Shown: in pieces, positions 44,624 through 55,798 of the stretch
How positions within the stretch are numbered: the first letter of the stretch is position 1
How the letters are laid out: each line of letters begins with the position of its first letter
NCBI GenBank assembly: GCA_963702935.1
Contig: OY969772.1
Span: 2,852,001-2,916,000 of the forward strand
From: DAOTWA01 sp963702935
Lineage (GTDB): Bacteria > Chloroflexota > Anaerolineae > Anaerolineales > Anaerolineaceae
DNA length: 64,000 bases
Direction of reading: 5' to 3'
Translations under genes and position numbers: made by a program
The notes under the pieces: model-generated
Database searches by the model: none
Seen by the model: only the letters and a program-made list of their open reading frames with translations
What the model was told of the DNA's origin: nothing

Positions 44624-45814
44624 TCACCCCTGCTTGCGCCACATCTTCTCCGGCTCGTCCCAGACCCAGCCGGCATCGTCGAGCTGAAGGGCGGCGCGCG
44701 GCCAGCCTTGCGCGATGCGCGCCCGGGTCTCTTCCCAGGTGCGAATGCCGCTCAAAGCGTCCGCGGCTTCCACGTTGCAGGCCCCCACGGCGGTGGCCAT
44801 CCTCACCGCTTCCGCCGGGGAAAGACCTTTCAACAGAGCGCTCAGAAAACCGGCGATGGTGGCGTCGCCGGAGCCGGTAGCGCCCACCACCTCCACCGCG
44901 AAGCAGGGCGCCCAGATTTCTTGCCCGGCCCATTCGGACGCTTCGGCCGGGCCTCCCCGCCCGGCGCGGGCCAGGCGCTGGGCGCCCGCGCTGCGCAAGT
45001 ACAGGCCGCGCTCTCCCAGCTTGATCACGGCCAGTCCGGCTCCCATGCCGACCAGCTCTTGGCCCAACCGGGAGAGCCGCGCGGCGTCCACCAGCCCCAG
45101 CAGGCCGGCGCTGCCTGCCTTCCTGCTCAGCGCGGCGTGCTCGTCCCGGTGCAGCATGAAGAGGATCTCGTCGATACTGGGCAGGAAAACGTCCACGTAG
45201 GGCAAGACTGCTTTCAGGATGGCGCGCCAATCCGCCCGGCCTGCCTTGGAGGTGGGGTCCGGAGAGGACATATCCAATGAAGTGGTGACTCCCCTGGCTT
45301 TGGCCCGCTCGAATACCTTGACTAGCTCGGAGCCTTCATCTTGATACATTTTTTCCATGACGGGCGGGTAACCGAAGTGGAACAGGCTGGCGGCTTGCAG
45401 CCGCTCGTAGGGAATGTCCTCTGCCGTGAAGGTGTCGTTGGCCCCCGGGAAATGCAGGAAAGTGCGGTCCGCGCCGGGCGGGTTGATGACGATGGAATAG
45501 GAAGTGGCAGAGCCGGGGTCGACGCGCATGGCTACCGCCTCTTCGGGCGCGTGGCGGCCTAGAATCTGGCGCAGGATTTCCCCGAAGAAATCGTCTCCTA
45601 CCTTGCCCATCATGCGCGCCGGGATTCCCAGGCGGTGGAAGGCCAGGCCGGTGTTCGAGACCGCCCCGCCCGTGGCAAAAGTAGCCGCCCCCACTTCGAG
45701 CAGGCGGCCCGGCTGGAAGTGCTCCTGGAATTGGCCCGGCGCATAGTGATCCAGGCCGGGCAGGATGTCCAGGCACACGTGCCCGGCGACGACCACGTTC
45801 GTATTTTCGGCCAC
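44624..45814 (-). CDS. PfkB-family carbohydrate kinase
   Basis: About 396 residues from GTG 45814 (GAGAGG lies upstream); a TTG 9 codons earlier is an alternative start. It shows the ribokinase fold: VVVAGHVCLDILPGLDHY, the glycine motif GGAVSNTGLAFHRLGI, AVIKLGERGLYLR, and the C-terminal PfkB signature VVGATGSGDATIAGFLSALL with the catalytic Asp. It is longer than ribokinase (about 310), with an insertion around residues 230-300. The substrate (sugar, nucleoside or other) cannot be assigned. It is convergent with nothing obvious and 92 bases from dCTP deaminase. Confidence 0.9.
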   Translation of the reverse strand: MAENTNVVVAGHVCLDILPGLDHYAPGQFQEHFQPGRLLEVGAATFATGGAVSNTGLAFHRLGIPARMMGKVGDDFFGEILRQILGRHAPEEAVAMRVDPGSATSYSIVINPPGADRTFLHFPGANDTFTAEDIPYERLQAASLFHFGYPPVMEKMYQDEGSELVKVFERAKARGVTTSLDMSSPDPTSKAGRADWRAILKAVLPYVDVFLPSIDEILFMLHRDEHAALSRKAGSAGLLGLVDAARLSRLGQELVGMGAGLAVIKLGERGLYLRSAGAQRLARAGRGGPAEASEWAGQEIWAPCFAVEVVGATGSGDATIAGFLSALLKGLSPAEAVRMATAVGACNVEAADALSGIRTWEETRARIAQGWPRAALQLDDAGWVWDEPEKMWRKQG

Positions 45815-45933
45815 AGGCAAGCCTCTCGCTGAAGGAATCAAGCTATCTTGACGTAGGGGCGCGGGGGATTGGGGCTATGGCCCTCGTGCCCCTACATCGG
45901 CGAGCGCGGAATCCACCGCCCCATTCCCTTCCC

Positions 45934-46489
45934 CTACAATTTGGGCAGCACGATGGACTGCTGGTACTGGTATTTACCCTTCTTGTCCGCGTAAGAGACG
46001 GTGCATTCCTCGTCCGCTTCGAAGAAGAGCACCTGCGCGATGCCTTCGTTCGAGTAGATGCGCGCCGGCAGGGGCGTGGTGTTCGAGATCTCCAGGGTAA
46101 CGTAGCCTTCCCATTCCGGCTCGAAAGGCGTCACGTTGACGATGATCCCGCAACGCGCGTAGGTGCTCTTCCCCAGGCAGACCGTCAGCACGCCGCGCGG
46201 GATGCGGAAATACTCGATCGTGCGCGCCAGCGCAAAGGAGTTGGGTGGGATCACGCACACCTCTCCTTTGAAATCGATCATCGAGCGCGGATTGAAGTCC
46301 TTGGGGTCCACTACCGCCGAATACACGTTGGTAAAGATTTTATACTCGTCGGCGACGCGGATATCGTAACCGTATGAGGAGACGCCGTAAGAGACGATGC
46401 CCGGCCTTACCAGCCCCTCGGCAAAAGGTTCGATCATGTGCTGTTCCAACGCCATCTTGCGAATCCAGTGGTCCGGGTTTTAATCCCAT
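45934..46489 (-). CDS. dcd: dCTP deaminase (one frame break near the N-terminus)
   Basis: 184 residues if one base near 46477 is skipped. The start MGLK, right after GGAGG, joins to PDHWIRKMALEQHMIEPF, the expected N-terminus; reading only the uninterrupted frame would drop these first residues. Family motifs are SYGYDIRVADEY, CLGKSTYARCGIIVNVTPFEP (catalytic serine/arginine region) and FEPEWEGYVTLEISNT with the general-base glutamate, then YSNEGIAQVLFFEAD. The enzyme converts dCTP to dUTP, or to dUMP in bifunctional types, supplying dTTP synthesis. Confidence 0.93.
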
Positions 46490-46829
46490 TGCCATCCTCC
46501 AACTAAGAATATAGGCCTCTCATGAACCTTCTCGATAGACTGGTACTGCTTTCACCCCCCTTTCTAAGGGGAGACTGCTTAAAAAGAACAACACTATCTC
46601 TTTTGATCACCACATGTAGGGCGGGTATCCATACCCGCCGCTCCGCTATATGTGGCGGCTTAGAAAGCCGCCCTACGACTTTTTGAGCAGTTTCAAGGGG
46701 GGGATTGCCCTTCCCCCAAGTCGTTCCCTCTACCCCGGGTGAGGCCAGGGGGATCGCCTTCCCTCTTCCCAAGCAGCAGGGGCGACCGCCGCTTCCCCCC
46801 TTCCTAAGGGGGGCCAGGGGGGATTGCAC
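46490..46829. repeat. Intergenic region with short dispersed repeats
   Basis: 46616-46676 is a 61-bp element with perfect 9-bp terminal inverted repeats GTAGGGCGG/CCGCCCTAC and two internal hairpins, related to 2728-2789. Around it lie several C-run phrases of the type CCCCCTTTCTAAGGGG (about 46555, 46795), also seen at 15481-15506. No coding sequence was found in these 340 bases. Confidence 0.65.
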
Positions 46830-48362
46830 TTACAGCCCTCCGCGCTCCTTGAGCGCCTGGCTCAGCTCGCTCTCCAGCGCCGCCGCTCTTCCCTCCAACG
46901 CCTTGATCTCCGCCAGCGCCGCCTCGACGCCTTCATACCCCTTGAGGTTGAGGGCGTTGATGCGCACGTTCAGGGACGCGCCGGTCAGCGCGGCCCGGCA
47001 AAGGCCCGCGCCGCTGCCCGCGTCCGAGATGGCGTTCAAATTGCCCAGCCTGGCCACCTGCACGGCCAGCTCCAGCGTCTCGACGGCTTTGTGCGCCACC
47101 CCCAAGGGGACTTCGACGGCGTGCCAGGTGGCCAGGTCGATGGCCGCCGCGCGCGCCTGCGCCTGCTCCGGCGGTTCCTTGGGCAGCTTGAAAGCCGCCA
47201 GCAGGGCCTCGAAGGCCGCCGAATCTTTCAGGACGGCCTCGTCGAATTGGGCGCGCAGGGCCTCGGCCTGGTCGATGACCTCCCACATTTGCGGCTCCAC
47301 CCCCGCGTATTTCTTCTTGCCCACCGTCAGGCGCGCTACCATCGCCACCAGCGCGGCGGCCATCGCGCCGGAATAGGCCGAGGCGCTCCCTCCTCCGGGG
47401 GTGGGCGTCCCCGCCGCCAACTGGTCGACGAAGCTGGCCGGCGCTGCCTCCGCTGGGCGTTCTGCCATCGCCTCGTACAGGCGCGTTTCCAGCACCTGGT
47501 CCGGCTCGAATTCGTCGAGCTGCATGTACCACAGGGCGGCGTCCACCAGGGCCTCTTGCGGGATGAGGCCCACCAGCTCACAGTGGTGGATGCCCACCCC
47601 GTAGCGCTGGGCCTCGCGCCGCACCATCTCCACCGTGCGCGCCACCGGCGTTTGGCGATAGTTGGTCAGGTTCATGGACACCTGCGCGCGGCCCTCCACC
47701 AGCAGCCCCAGGGCTTTTACGTAGCGCAGGCCGCCGGACGAATTGCGAATCGTCTTGGCGATCTTTTGGGCGATGGAGACGTCGTCGCTGGTCAGGTAGA
47801 TGTTGTAAGCGATCAGCGGCTGCCTGGCCCCGATGACGGTTGCCCCGGCGGGCCCCACCCGGCTGGGGCCGAAATCCGGAGTGCGTTCGGGAAGCTTCCC
47901 GATCTCTTCTTTGAGCGCTTCGTATTGCCCGTGGCGGATATTCTCCAGATTCTGCCTTTCCGGGCGCGTGGCGGCTTCTTCGTACAGGTAAACCGGTATT
48001 TCCAGCTCGGCGCCTACCCGGCGGCCCAGGCGGCGGGCGATCTCTACGCATTCCTGCATACTCACTTCGGCGATGGGCACGAAGGGCACCACGTCGGTCG
48101 CCCCGATGCGCGGGTGCTCCCCGCGATGAACGTTGAGGTCGATCAGCTCGGCAGCTTTGGCGATGGCCTGGAAAGCGGCTTCTTCTACCGCCGCGGGCGA
48201 GCCGATGAACGTGATCACGGTGCGGTTGTGGTCTTCGTCAGAATGCCGGTCGAGCACGTGCACGTTCGCCACGCTGGCGATAGCCTGATAGATGGCTTGC
48301 ACGACTTCGGGGCGGCGCGCTTCAGAAAAATTGGGGATACATTCAACCAGGGGTGTGGGCAT
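46830..48362 (-). CDS. Bifunctional glutamate formimidoyltransferase / formimidoyltetrahydrofolate cyclodeaminase
   Basis: 510 residues from MPTPLVECIPNFSEARR. The N-terminal about 300 residues are the formiminotransferase: PLVECIPNFSEGR-type start, DEDHNRTVITFIG, LNVHRGEHPRIGATDVVPF with the catalytic histidine, and MNLTNYRQTPVARTVEMV. The C-terminal cyclodeaminase domain starts at about 325 (FVDQLAAGTPTPGGGSASAY, SGAMAAALVAMVARLTVGKK). It channels the formimino group of formiminoglutamate (from histidine or purine breakdown) to 5,10-methenyl-THF. The ATG at 48362 has GAGG upstream. The fused form resembles mammalian FTCD. No hut genes are adjacent. Confidence 0.94.
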   Translation of the reverse strand: MPTPLVECIPNFSEARRPEVVQAIYQAIASVANVHVLDRHSDEDHNRTVITFIGSPAAVEEAAFQAIAKAAELIDLNVHRGEHPRIGATDVVPFVPIAEVSMQECVEIARRLGRRVGAELEIPVYLYEEAATRPERQNLENIRHGQYEALKEEIGKLPERTPDFGPSRVGPAGATVIGARQPLIAYNIYLTSDDVSIAQKIAKTIRNSSGGLRYVKALGLLVEGRAQVSMNLTNYRQTPVARTVEMVRREAQRYGVGIHHCELVGLIPQEALVDAALWYMQLDEFEPDQVLETRLYEAMAERPAEAAPASFVDQLAAGTPTPGGGSASAYSGAMAAALVAMVARLTVGKKKYAGVEPQMWEVIDQAEALRAQFDEAVLKDSAAFEALLAAFKLPKEPPEQAQARAAAIDLATWHAVEVPLGVAHKAVETLELAVQVARLGNLNAISDAGSGAGLCRAALTGASLNVRINALNLKGYEGVEAALAEIKALEGRAAALESELSQALKERGGL

Positions 48363-48502
48363 GATCAACCTCTTCGGGTAAGATAGTGCAATTATATCCA
48401 TCTATGTCCTGGCGGCAATGGATAATCGATATCCTCACCTCTCAGCGTCTTCAGGGCTCCTCCGCGTCCCATTCCTGCGAACCATCGCGCGCCTCTTCGT
48501 CG

Positions 48503-48576
48503 GCCTTGCGAAGGTTTGTCTTCCAGGTCGCTTGCCACGCGAAGCCTCGCTCGCCTGCGTGGCTCCTTCGCAAGGC
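48503..48576. other. Long nested hairpin between divergent genes
   Basis: GCCTTGCGAAGG (48503-48514) pairs with CCTTCGCAAGGC (48565-48576), and inside it GCCACGC (48534-48540) pairs with GCGTGGC (48557-48563). It lies between the leftward cyclodeaminase and rightward SRAP genes. Role unknown: it may be a small repeat or a factor-binding site. Confidence 0.55.
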
Positions 48577-48658
48577 TTTGCGTCAGATGAACGTTCTTTC
48601 GAAAACGCGGTTAAAATTAGGGTACGCTGCAAATCCTTTGCAGCAGCAGGAGGTAGAC

Positions 48659-49333
48659 ATGTGCGGTAGATTCACTTTATTTCTGGAGCCTGACCTGCTT
48701 CAAGAGGAGCTGGAGCTGGGCGATATCCCGGCGGAATACCAGGCGCGTTACAACATCGCTCCTTCGCAGCCGGTGGCGGTCGTCACGGATGGCGGCCAGC
48801 GCCAGGTCGAGTTCTTCCGCTGGGGGCTGATTCCTTCCTGGGCCAAGGACGCCGCCATCGGCAACCGCATGATCAACGCGCGCTCGGAGACGCTGGCCGA
48901 CAAGCCGGCCTTCCGCACGGCCTTCGCGCGCCGCCGGTGCCTGATCCTGGCCAACGGCTTCTTCGAATGGCACCGGCCGGCGGAGAAACGCGCCGGCGCG
49001 TCGCAGCCGTATTTCATCCACCTGGCTTCGGGCAAGGCGTTCGCCTTTGCCGGGTTGTGGGAAGCCTGGCGTCCACCCGCCGGCGAAGAGCTGCGCTCTT
49101 GCACCATCATCACCTGCGCGGCCAATGAGCTGGTGGGCCGCATCCACGATCGTATGCCGGTGATCTTGGACGGGGAAAAACTATGGCGATGGCTCGACCC
49201 CTCCACCCCCTCTTCGGAGCTTCAGGCGTTGCTGAGACCCTATCCGTCCGCAGCGATGGCCATGCAGCCCATTTCTTCCCTGGTAAATAGCCCGGCGAAT
49301 GACCACCCGCAAATCGTTCAGCCTGTCGATTAG
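48659..49333 (+). CDS. SRAP-domain protein (YedK/HMCES family), abasic-site DNA-protein cross-linker
   Basis: 224 residues beginning MCGRFTLF; removal of Met exposes Cys2, the nucleophile that forms a thiazolidine cross-link with abasic sites in single-stranded DNA. Other family residues are YNIAPSQPVAVV (Asn), WGLIPSWAKD, NARSETLADKPAF, RRCLILANGFFEW (Glu), and DRMPVIL with the conserved preceding histidine (IHDRMPVIL). AGGAGG is 5 bases upstream. The 8-bp palindrome GCTGCAAA-TCC-TTTGCAGC just before it (48626-48644) could be an operator. Confidence 0.95.
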   Translation: MCGRFTLFLEPDLLQEELELGDIPAEYQARYNIAPSQPVAVVTDGGQRQVEFFRWGLIPSWAKDAAIGNRMINARSETLADKPAFRTAFARRRCLILANGFFEWHRPAEKRAGASQPYFIHLASGKAFAFAGLWEAWRPPAGEELRSCTIITCAANELVGRIHDRMPVILDGEKLWRWLDPSTPSSELQALLRPYPSAAMAMQPISSLVNSPANDHPQIVQPVD

Positions 49334-49587
49334 CCGTTTTGGCCCGCTTCTTGTAACCGGATAGATGTAAGGGAAATGGAAGGATTGCCCGGCCCGCTTT
49401 ATACTATAATAAAAGATACTAATGAAAGGCGGTCTGCAATTTGATGTCTTCTCCATTCTCTCGGATGCTCGCCATTGCAGCAGGGGGAGACCTGCTTTCA
49501 CAGGTGGGGGAGAGGTACACCGGGGATGTGGATGCCTTCATCCAGATGCATTGAAACCAAACGCTTCCTTCTTCAAGGCATGATGCG

Positions 49588-52500
49588 ATGACCGTTCGGA
49601 TGAGAACGCTATTAATCATCGGAGTGACGGTAATTGCCCTGATCTCTTTGCTTTACGTTGCCTCCTCGCGCATCGTATTGGAGGACTACGCTCGGCTCGA
49701 GCAAGCGGATGCCCGCCAGAACGTCGAGGGGGCCGTCTCCGCGCTTTCGAACGGCGCTCTCGAGCTGGGGCGCATCGCCGAGAGCTGGTCGGTGCGCGAC
49801 GATACCTACGACTTCATCCGCAGCAGCGATCCCGCCTACGTCCAGAAGAACCTGGGACTCTCTACCTTCCGGGGCCTCGATCTGAGCCTGGTGGCTTTCG
49901 TCGACTCTGCGGGAAGGGTCGTCTATTCCAACGCCTACGACGCGCAGTTGGACGTCAGCACGTCTCTTCCGCCCGGTTTTACCACCTGGCTGGGCGAGAA
50001 TCTCTCCACTCTCCAAAAAACCGATCAGGCGCACAGCGGCCTGGTCATGCTCCCGTCTGGCCCTTTGTGGATCGGCGTGGGCCCCATCCTGACCGGCCGG
50101 GGAAGCGGCCCCAGCCGTGGCATCGTCCTGGTGGGCCGGCCCATCGATGCTGCCGCCCTCGGTCGTCTGAGCCAATCTACCCAGCTTACCCTGGCCCTGT
50201 TCCCCCTCAGCGGGGATCTCCCGGCGGACGTGAAGAGCGCCGCCCAGGCTCTGGCGCCCGGCCTGCCGGTCGTCTGGCCGTTGAGCTCAACTGCCTTGGG
50301 CGGATACGCCCTTCTCGATGACCTTGTGGGCCAGCCGGCTGCCATCCTGCGTATGCAGGCTCCCCGCGACGTCTACCAGCAGAGCCAGGCCAGCTTGCAC
50401 TCCCTTTTGGGCGTGTTGATGCTCCTCGGCCTGGCCTTCCTCCTGGCCGGCCTGCTGGCTTCAGAAAGGTGGGTGGCCCATCCTATCGCCAGGCTGAACG
50501 AAACCGTCAGCCGCCTGGGAGCTTCCATCGGGCTGTCCGGTCGCGTGCACGTGGCCGGCAAGGACGAGATTTCTCATCTTACCGGCGCGATCGAGCGCAT
50601 GTTGGAGGAGATTCAATCTTCCCACCGCCAGCAGCACGAAAGCGAGGAGCGTTATCGCAGCGCTATCGAGCAAGTTCGAGAGGGGGTGGCCGTGGTGGAT
50701 GCGCAGAATTTGCGCATCCTGGAGGCGAACTCCGCCTTCCAAAAGATGTTCGAAGTCTTCTCCGAGGACGTGGAGTTCTTAACCCTGGTTAGCCTCATTC
50801 CCCGTCCCGAAATCTTCAAAGCCAAACTCAAACAGGCCATCGAGGATGGCAAACCGATGACCGCCGATTACAGCATCCTGGGCTCGGGCGGCAATCCTGT
50901 GGAGCTGGAGATGTAACGTTACTCCCATTACCTATCACCAGGAGAAGGCCCTTTACGTTCTCGTGCGCGACGTCACCGAGCAGAAGCAAATGCAGGCCAG
51001 CCTCCGCCAGCACCTGGGAGAGACCATCCTGCTCAACCGCGTGATCGCGGCGGTCAGCTCTGCGCTCGAGCCGGCCGTGGTCCTGCGCACGGTGTGTGTA
51101 GAGCTGGCGCGGGCCTTTAACCTCCCGCGCACTACCGCTGCGTTATTGGATGAAGGCGGCGCCAACCTGTGCGTGATCGCAGAATTTTGTAACGTAGAAC
51201 GCCTTTCTGCCCTCGATACCGGTCTTCCGCTGGCCAAGAACCCCGCCATCCGGCAGGTGCTGGAGGAGGCGCATTCCATGGCCATCGCCAATGCCCAGAT
51301 CGACGAGCGCCTGCCGGATTTTCAGGGCGAAGCCGCCCGCAGGGGGACGATCTCGATGTTGATCGTGCCTTTGATCGTGCGGGGCAAAGTCACCGGCGCC
51401 TTGAGCCTGGAAGCGACTTCGGCCAGGGAATTTACTCCGGCGGAGACCAAGCTGGCCGAGAACGTGGCGGCTGCGTGCAGCCAGGCTCTGGAGAACGCCC
51501 AGCTTTACGCCGAGCTTCAGAAGAAGCTGGTCGAGCGGCGCCAGGTCGAAAAGGCTCTGGAAAAGCGCGAGCGTTACCTGGCCGCTCTGGTGGACGTGCA
51601 GCAGGCGTTGCTGTCCGTCCAGCCGGGCGACAGCCTGTACGCCAACGTGCTCGAGCCCCTGGGCATGATAGCCGGCGCCAGCCGGGTGCACGTCTTTGAG
51701 AATTGTGGAGAACGCGAAGGGGAGCTGTTGGCCGGCCAAAAAGCCGAATGGACGGCGCCGGGCGTCCACCCGGAGAGCGATAACCCCGCTTTCCAGCAGC
51801 TTTCGTACGCCGCCAACCTTCCGGGCTGGAAAGAGGTGCTCGAAAAAGGGGAGATCATCTCCGGGGATACGCGTGGTTTTGCGGCCCCCATCCGTGCGCT
51901 GCTGGAACCGCAAGAGATTAAATCGGTGCTGGTCATCCCGCTCATCGTGGCGGGCAGCTTCTTTGGCTTCATCGGCTTCGATAACTGTGTGGAAGCCCAG
52001 GAATGGGACGCATCCGAGACTGCGCTGCTCAAAGCTGCCGCTGCCGCAATTGCCATGGCCCAGGAACGCGACCTGGCTGCCGCGGAGAATAGAAAGGCCG
52101 GGCTTGCCCTGAAAGAGAGCCAGACGCGCCTGCTGCTCATGCTGAACCAGCTCCCCGTCTTCTTGTGGACCACGGACACCAACCTCAACATCACCTCCTC
52201 CCTAGGCGCGGGCGCCCTCGGCGCCGACCTTTCCCCCGAGACTCCCAGGAAGCTCACCGTGACCCAATTCTTCCGCTCGGAGGATGAGGAAGCCCTGCCG
52301 GTGGTGCAGCAGCGTAAAGCCTTGAGCGGCGAAAGGGTCTCCTATGAGCTCGAGCAAGGTGAGCGCATCTTGCAAGTCTACGTAGAGCCTTTCCTGGACC
52401 CGGAGGGCAAGGTCATTGGCAGTATCGGTCTGGCTATGGATATCACCAACCGCAAGCAGGCCGAACAGGAATTGCAGATCCAGCGTGACTTTGCTTTGCA

Positions 52501-55500
52501 GGTGATGACCGCCATGGGGCAGGGCCTCACCGTGTGGGATGGGGAAGGCCATTTCGATTTCGTCAATCCTGCCTTTGCGCGCATGCTCGGTTTCACCCCT
52601 GAAATGCTGTTGGGCTGCACCTTGCGGGACGTTTCTTTGCCGGAGGAGCACGACCTGGTGGAAAAGGCCCTGGCCGACTGGCTTTCCGGCAAGCTGACCA
52701 ACGTGGAAATGCGCCTCAAGCGCGCCGACGGCAGCCCCATTTACGTCCTCGTGTCCGGAGTGCCGCGCTGGCGCGACGTGCGCGTGAGCGGGGTGATTGC
52801 CGTGGTCACCGACCTGACCGAGCGCAAGCGCGCGGAAGAAGCCTTACGCAAGAGCGAGGGCAAATACCGCTCGGTGGTGGATAACGTCAAAGAAGTCATT
52901 TTCCAGACCGGGGTGACCGGCCGGTGGGCCTTCCTGAACCAGGCCTGGACGGAGATCACCGGTTTCACCCTCGAAGAAAGCATCGGCATCGATTTCTCTG
53001 ATTTCGTGCACCCGGAGGATCGCTCATTCACCCTGGCGGAATTCAAGTCGCTGATCGAGGGAGAAGCGGAATTCAGCCAATACGAAGCGCGCTACCTGAC
53101 TACCCAGGGCGGCTACCGCTGGATAGAAGTCTTTGCCCGCCGCATGAGCGACGCCGAGGGGCGGCTATTGGGTACTTCCGGCACCCTGGCCGATATCACC
53201 GTGCGTAAAGAGGCCGAGCGCGCTCTGCGCAAGAGTGAAGAATCCATCCGGGGTCTGTATAATATCGCCTCGTCCCAGCAATTGAGCTTTGCCGACAAGG
53301 TGCGCGCGTTATTGGCCTTGGGCTGCCAGCATTATGACCTGGAAACCGGCGTCCTGGCGCAATCCAGCGACGAGGTCTGCAAGATTCTGGAAGCCCAGTC
53401 CCCGGAGGCGCATTTGGCCGCTGGGGCGCTGCTCAATTTGGATAGCCTGTTCACCCGCGAGACGCTCCAGGCCGGCCAACCCGTGATGATCGCTCACGCC
53501 GGCGCCGAAGACGCCTGGGCGGATCATCCTTCCTGCCGGGTAGATCACGTTCAGACCTACCTGGGTACGCCGGTGGTCGTGGCCGGCAAGGTCTACGGGA
53601 CGCTCAGCTTCTCCAGCCACGAGCCTTATCCGCGACCCTTCACGGTCGCCGACCGCGAGTTCCTGCGCTTGATGGCGCAGTGGGTGGGCGGCGAAGTGGA
53701 ACGCGACCAATACATGCGCCAGTTGCAGAATTATGCTACCGAGATCGTGAAGAAGAATAAGGCCCTCGCCAGCGCGCGCGACCAGGCCCTGGAAGCCTCC
53801 CGCTTGAAATCTGAATTCCTGGCGACCATGAGCCATGAGATCCGCACGCCGATGAATGCGGTCATTGGCATGAATGAGCTGCTATTGGATACGGGCCTTA
53901 CCTCTGAGCAGCAGGAATACGCCAACGTCGTGCGCGATTCGGCCCAGGTATTGCTCGCGTTGATCAACGATATCCTCGATTTTTCCAAGGTCGAGGCCGG
54001 TAAGCTGACCCTCGAGACCATCGAGTTCGATATGCGTTCGGTCGTCGAGGGGTCGGCCGATCTGTTTGCCTCCAAGGCGCGCGAGAAGCACCTGGCCTTG
54101 ATGGTCTTTGTGGATCCCGAGATGCCCGCCAGGCTGTACGGCGACCCGACCCGCCTGAGGCAGGTCTTGTTTAACCTGCTCAGCAATGCGGTCAAGTTCA
54201 CCGAGAAAGGGGAGATCGTCGTCCGCGTCGAGCTGAAAGAAGAGACTGGCGAGAATGTCGTTGTGCGTTTCCAGGTCAGGGACACGGGTATTGGCCTGTC
54301 CGAGCTGGCCCGCAAGCGCCTGTTCCAGCCTTTCACCCAGGCGGATGGTAGCACGACCCGCAAATATGGCGGCACCGGCCTGGGCCTGGCCATTTCCAAG
54401 CACCTGGTCGAGCTGATGGACGGCGAAATTGGGGTGGAGAGCACGGAAGGGCAAGGCTCGACGTTCTGGTTTACCGCCCGCCTGGTGCGCAACGGAGCGG
54501 CTGCCCCTGAAAAGCCGCCGGAGCCGGGCAACCTGCGGGTGCTCATCGTGGATGACAACCCCACCCATCGCGACATCCTCGGCCAATACCTGACCTTTTG
54601 GGGGATGCGCAACGACCAGGCCTCCGACGGCGCGCAAGGGTTACATCTCTTAGGCCAGGCCGCGGCGAAGGGCGATCCCTATCAGGTGCTGCTGGCCGAC
54701 CAGGTAATGCCGGGAATGGATGGCCTATCGCTGGCCCGGGCCATTCGGAAAGATGCGGCCTTCGATGCGACGCACCTGATCCTGCTGACTGCCTACGACG
54801 AGCGTGGGGAAGGCGAGAAAGCGCTCCGGGCGGGCTATTCCGCTTACCTGACCAAGCCGGTGAAACAATCTCAACTGTTCGACGCTATTGCCAATCTGGT
54901 CGCCGGAAAAGCCGTACGCATGGAGCAGCCTGAGCCTGTGGTCCTCTCCGCAACTCAGCAAGAGACTCTGGATACCACCAGGGCTATTTTGCTGGCTGAG
55001 GACAACCCGGCCAATCAAAAGCTCGCTACCGTCCAGCTTCAGAAGCTGGGATACCGGGTCGAGGTGGTTAGCAATGGCCGCCAGGCGGCGGAAGCGCTTT
55101 TGCAGTCGCCGCATGAATACGGCCTGGCGTTGATGGATTGCCAGATGCCGGAAATGGACGGTTTTGCCGCCACGCGCCTGATCCGCAAGGCGGAGCTGAC
55201 CACCGGCCACCACGTCCCGGTGATCGCCATGACTGCCAACGCCATGCAAGGCGACCGCAACGAGTGCATCGCCGCCGGCATGGACGATTACATTAGCAAG
55301 CCGGTCAACCTGGATAGCCTGTTGCAGGTGATCGCGCGCTGGTGGCAACCGGCTCCCGCGCGAGGCGAAGGCCAATCCGGCGCTCCCCAGGGGCCACAGA
55401 GCGCGAGCGCAGACGGCGCCGACGTATTGGATAGGAAAATCGTAGAAGAGCTGCGCGAGCTGCAATTGCCCGGCGAGCCGGATTTCCTGGGCGGGCTGAT

Positions 55501-55798
55501 CGACCAGTATCTCAAAGATTCGGCCGGCTTGATGAAGACGATCAAAGCGGCGGTCGCGGCCGGGGATAGCGGCGGGCTGCAAAAAGCCGCCCATACCTTA
55601 AAGGGCGCCAGCGGGAACCTGGGCGCGCGCAAGCTGGCCGCCGCCGCCTCGGAGCTGGAGAAGATGGGAAGGAACGGCGGGCTGGACGGCGCCCAGGAAG
55701 CTTTGCACAAGCTCGAGGCCGAGTATAAGCGGGCGCGCAAGGCCCTGGAGGCGGAGAAGAAGGCGGCAACTGCGCAAATTGAGCAGCAGAATGCTTGA
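49588..55798 (+). CDS. Giant hybrid histidine kinase: CHASE4-HAMP-PAS/GAF array-HisKA-HATPase-REC-REC-HPt (one frame break)
   Basis: About 2069 residues if one base near 50914 is skipped (ATG-T-AAC, turning a stop into VTPITYHQEKALY). Layout: TM helix 7-25, a CHASE4-like sensor (about 30-250), TM helix about 270-292, HAMP, PAS (about 350-470), two GAF domains (about 480-800), three PAS domains (about 820-1190), another GAF (about 1200-1370), HisKA with His1416 (ATMSHEIRTPMNAVIG), HATPase, receivers with Asp1704 (DQVMPGMDG) and Asp1850 (DCQMPEMDG), and HPt His2002 (AAHTLKGASGN). This is a complete phosphorelay in one chain. No cognate output regulator is adjacent. Without the skip, the sensor half would be a 442-residue separate protein. 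Confidence 0.88.

Noticed and set aside
49588..55798. Two separate genes: a 442-residue sensor and a 1611-residue kinase
   Set aside because: The second frame has no proper start or ribosome-binding site at the joint, and the PAS domain runs across it (VELEM then VTPITYHQEKALY then VRDVTEQK). A single gene with one surplus base fits better.
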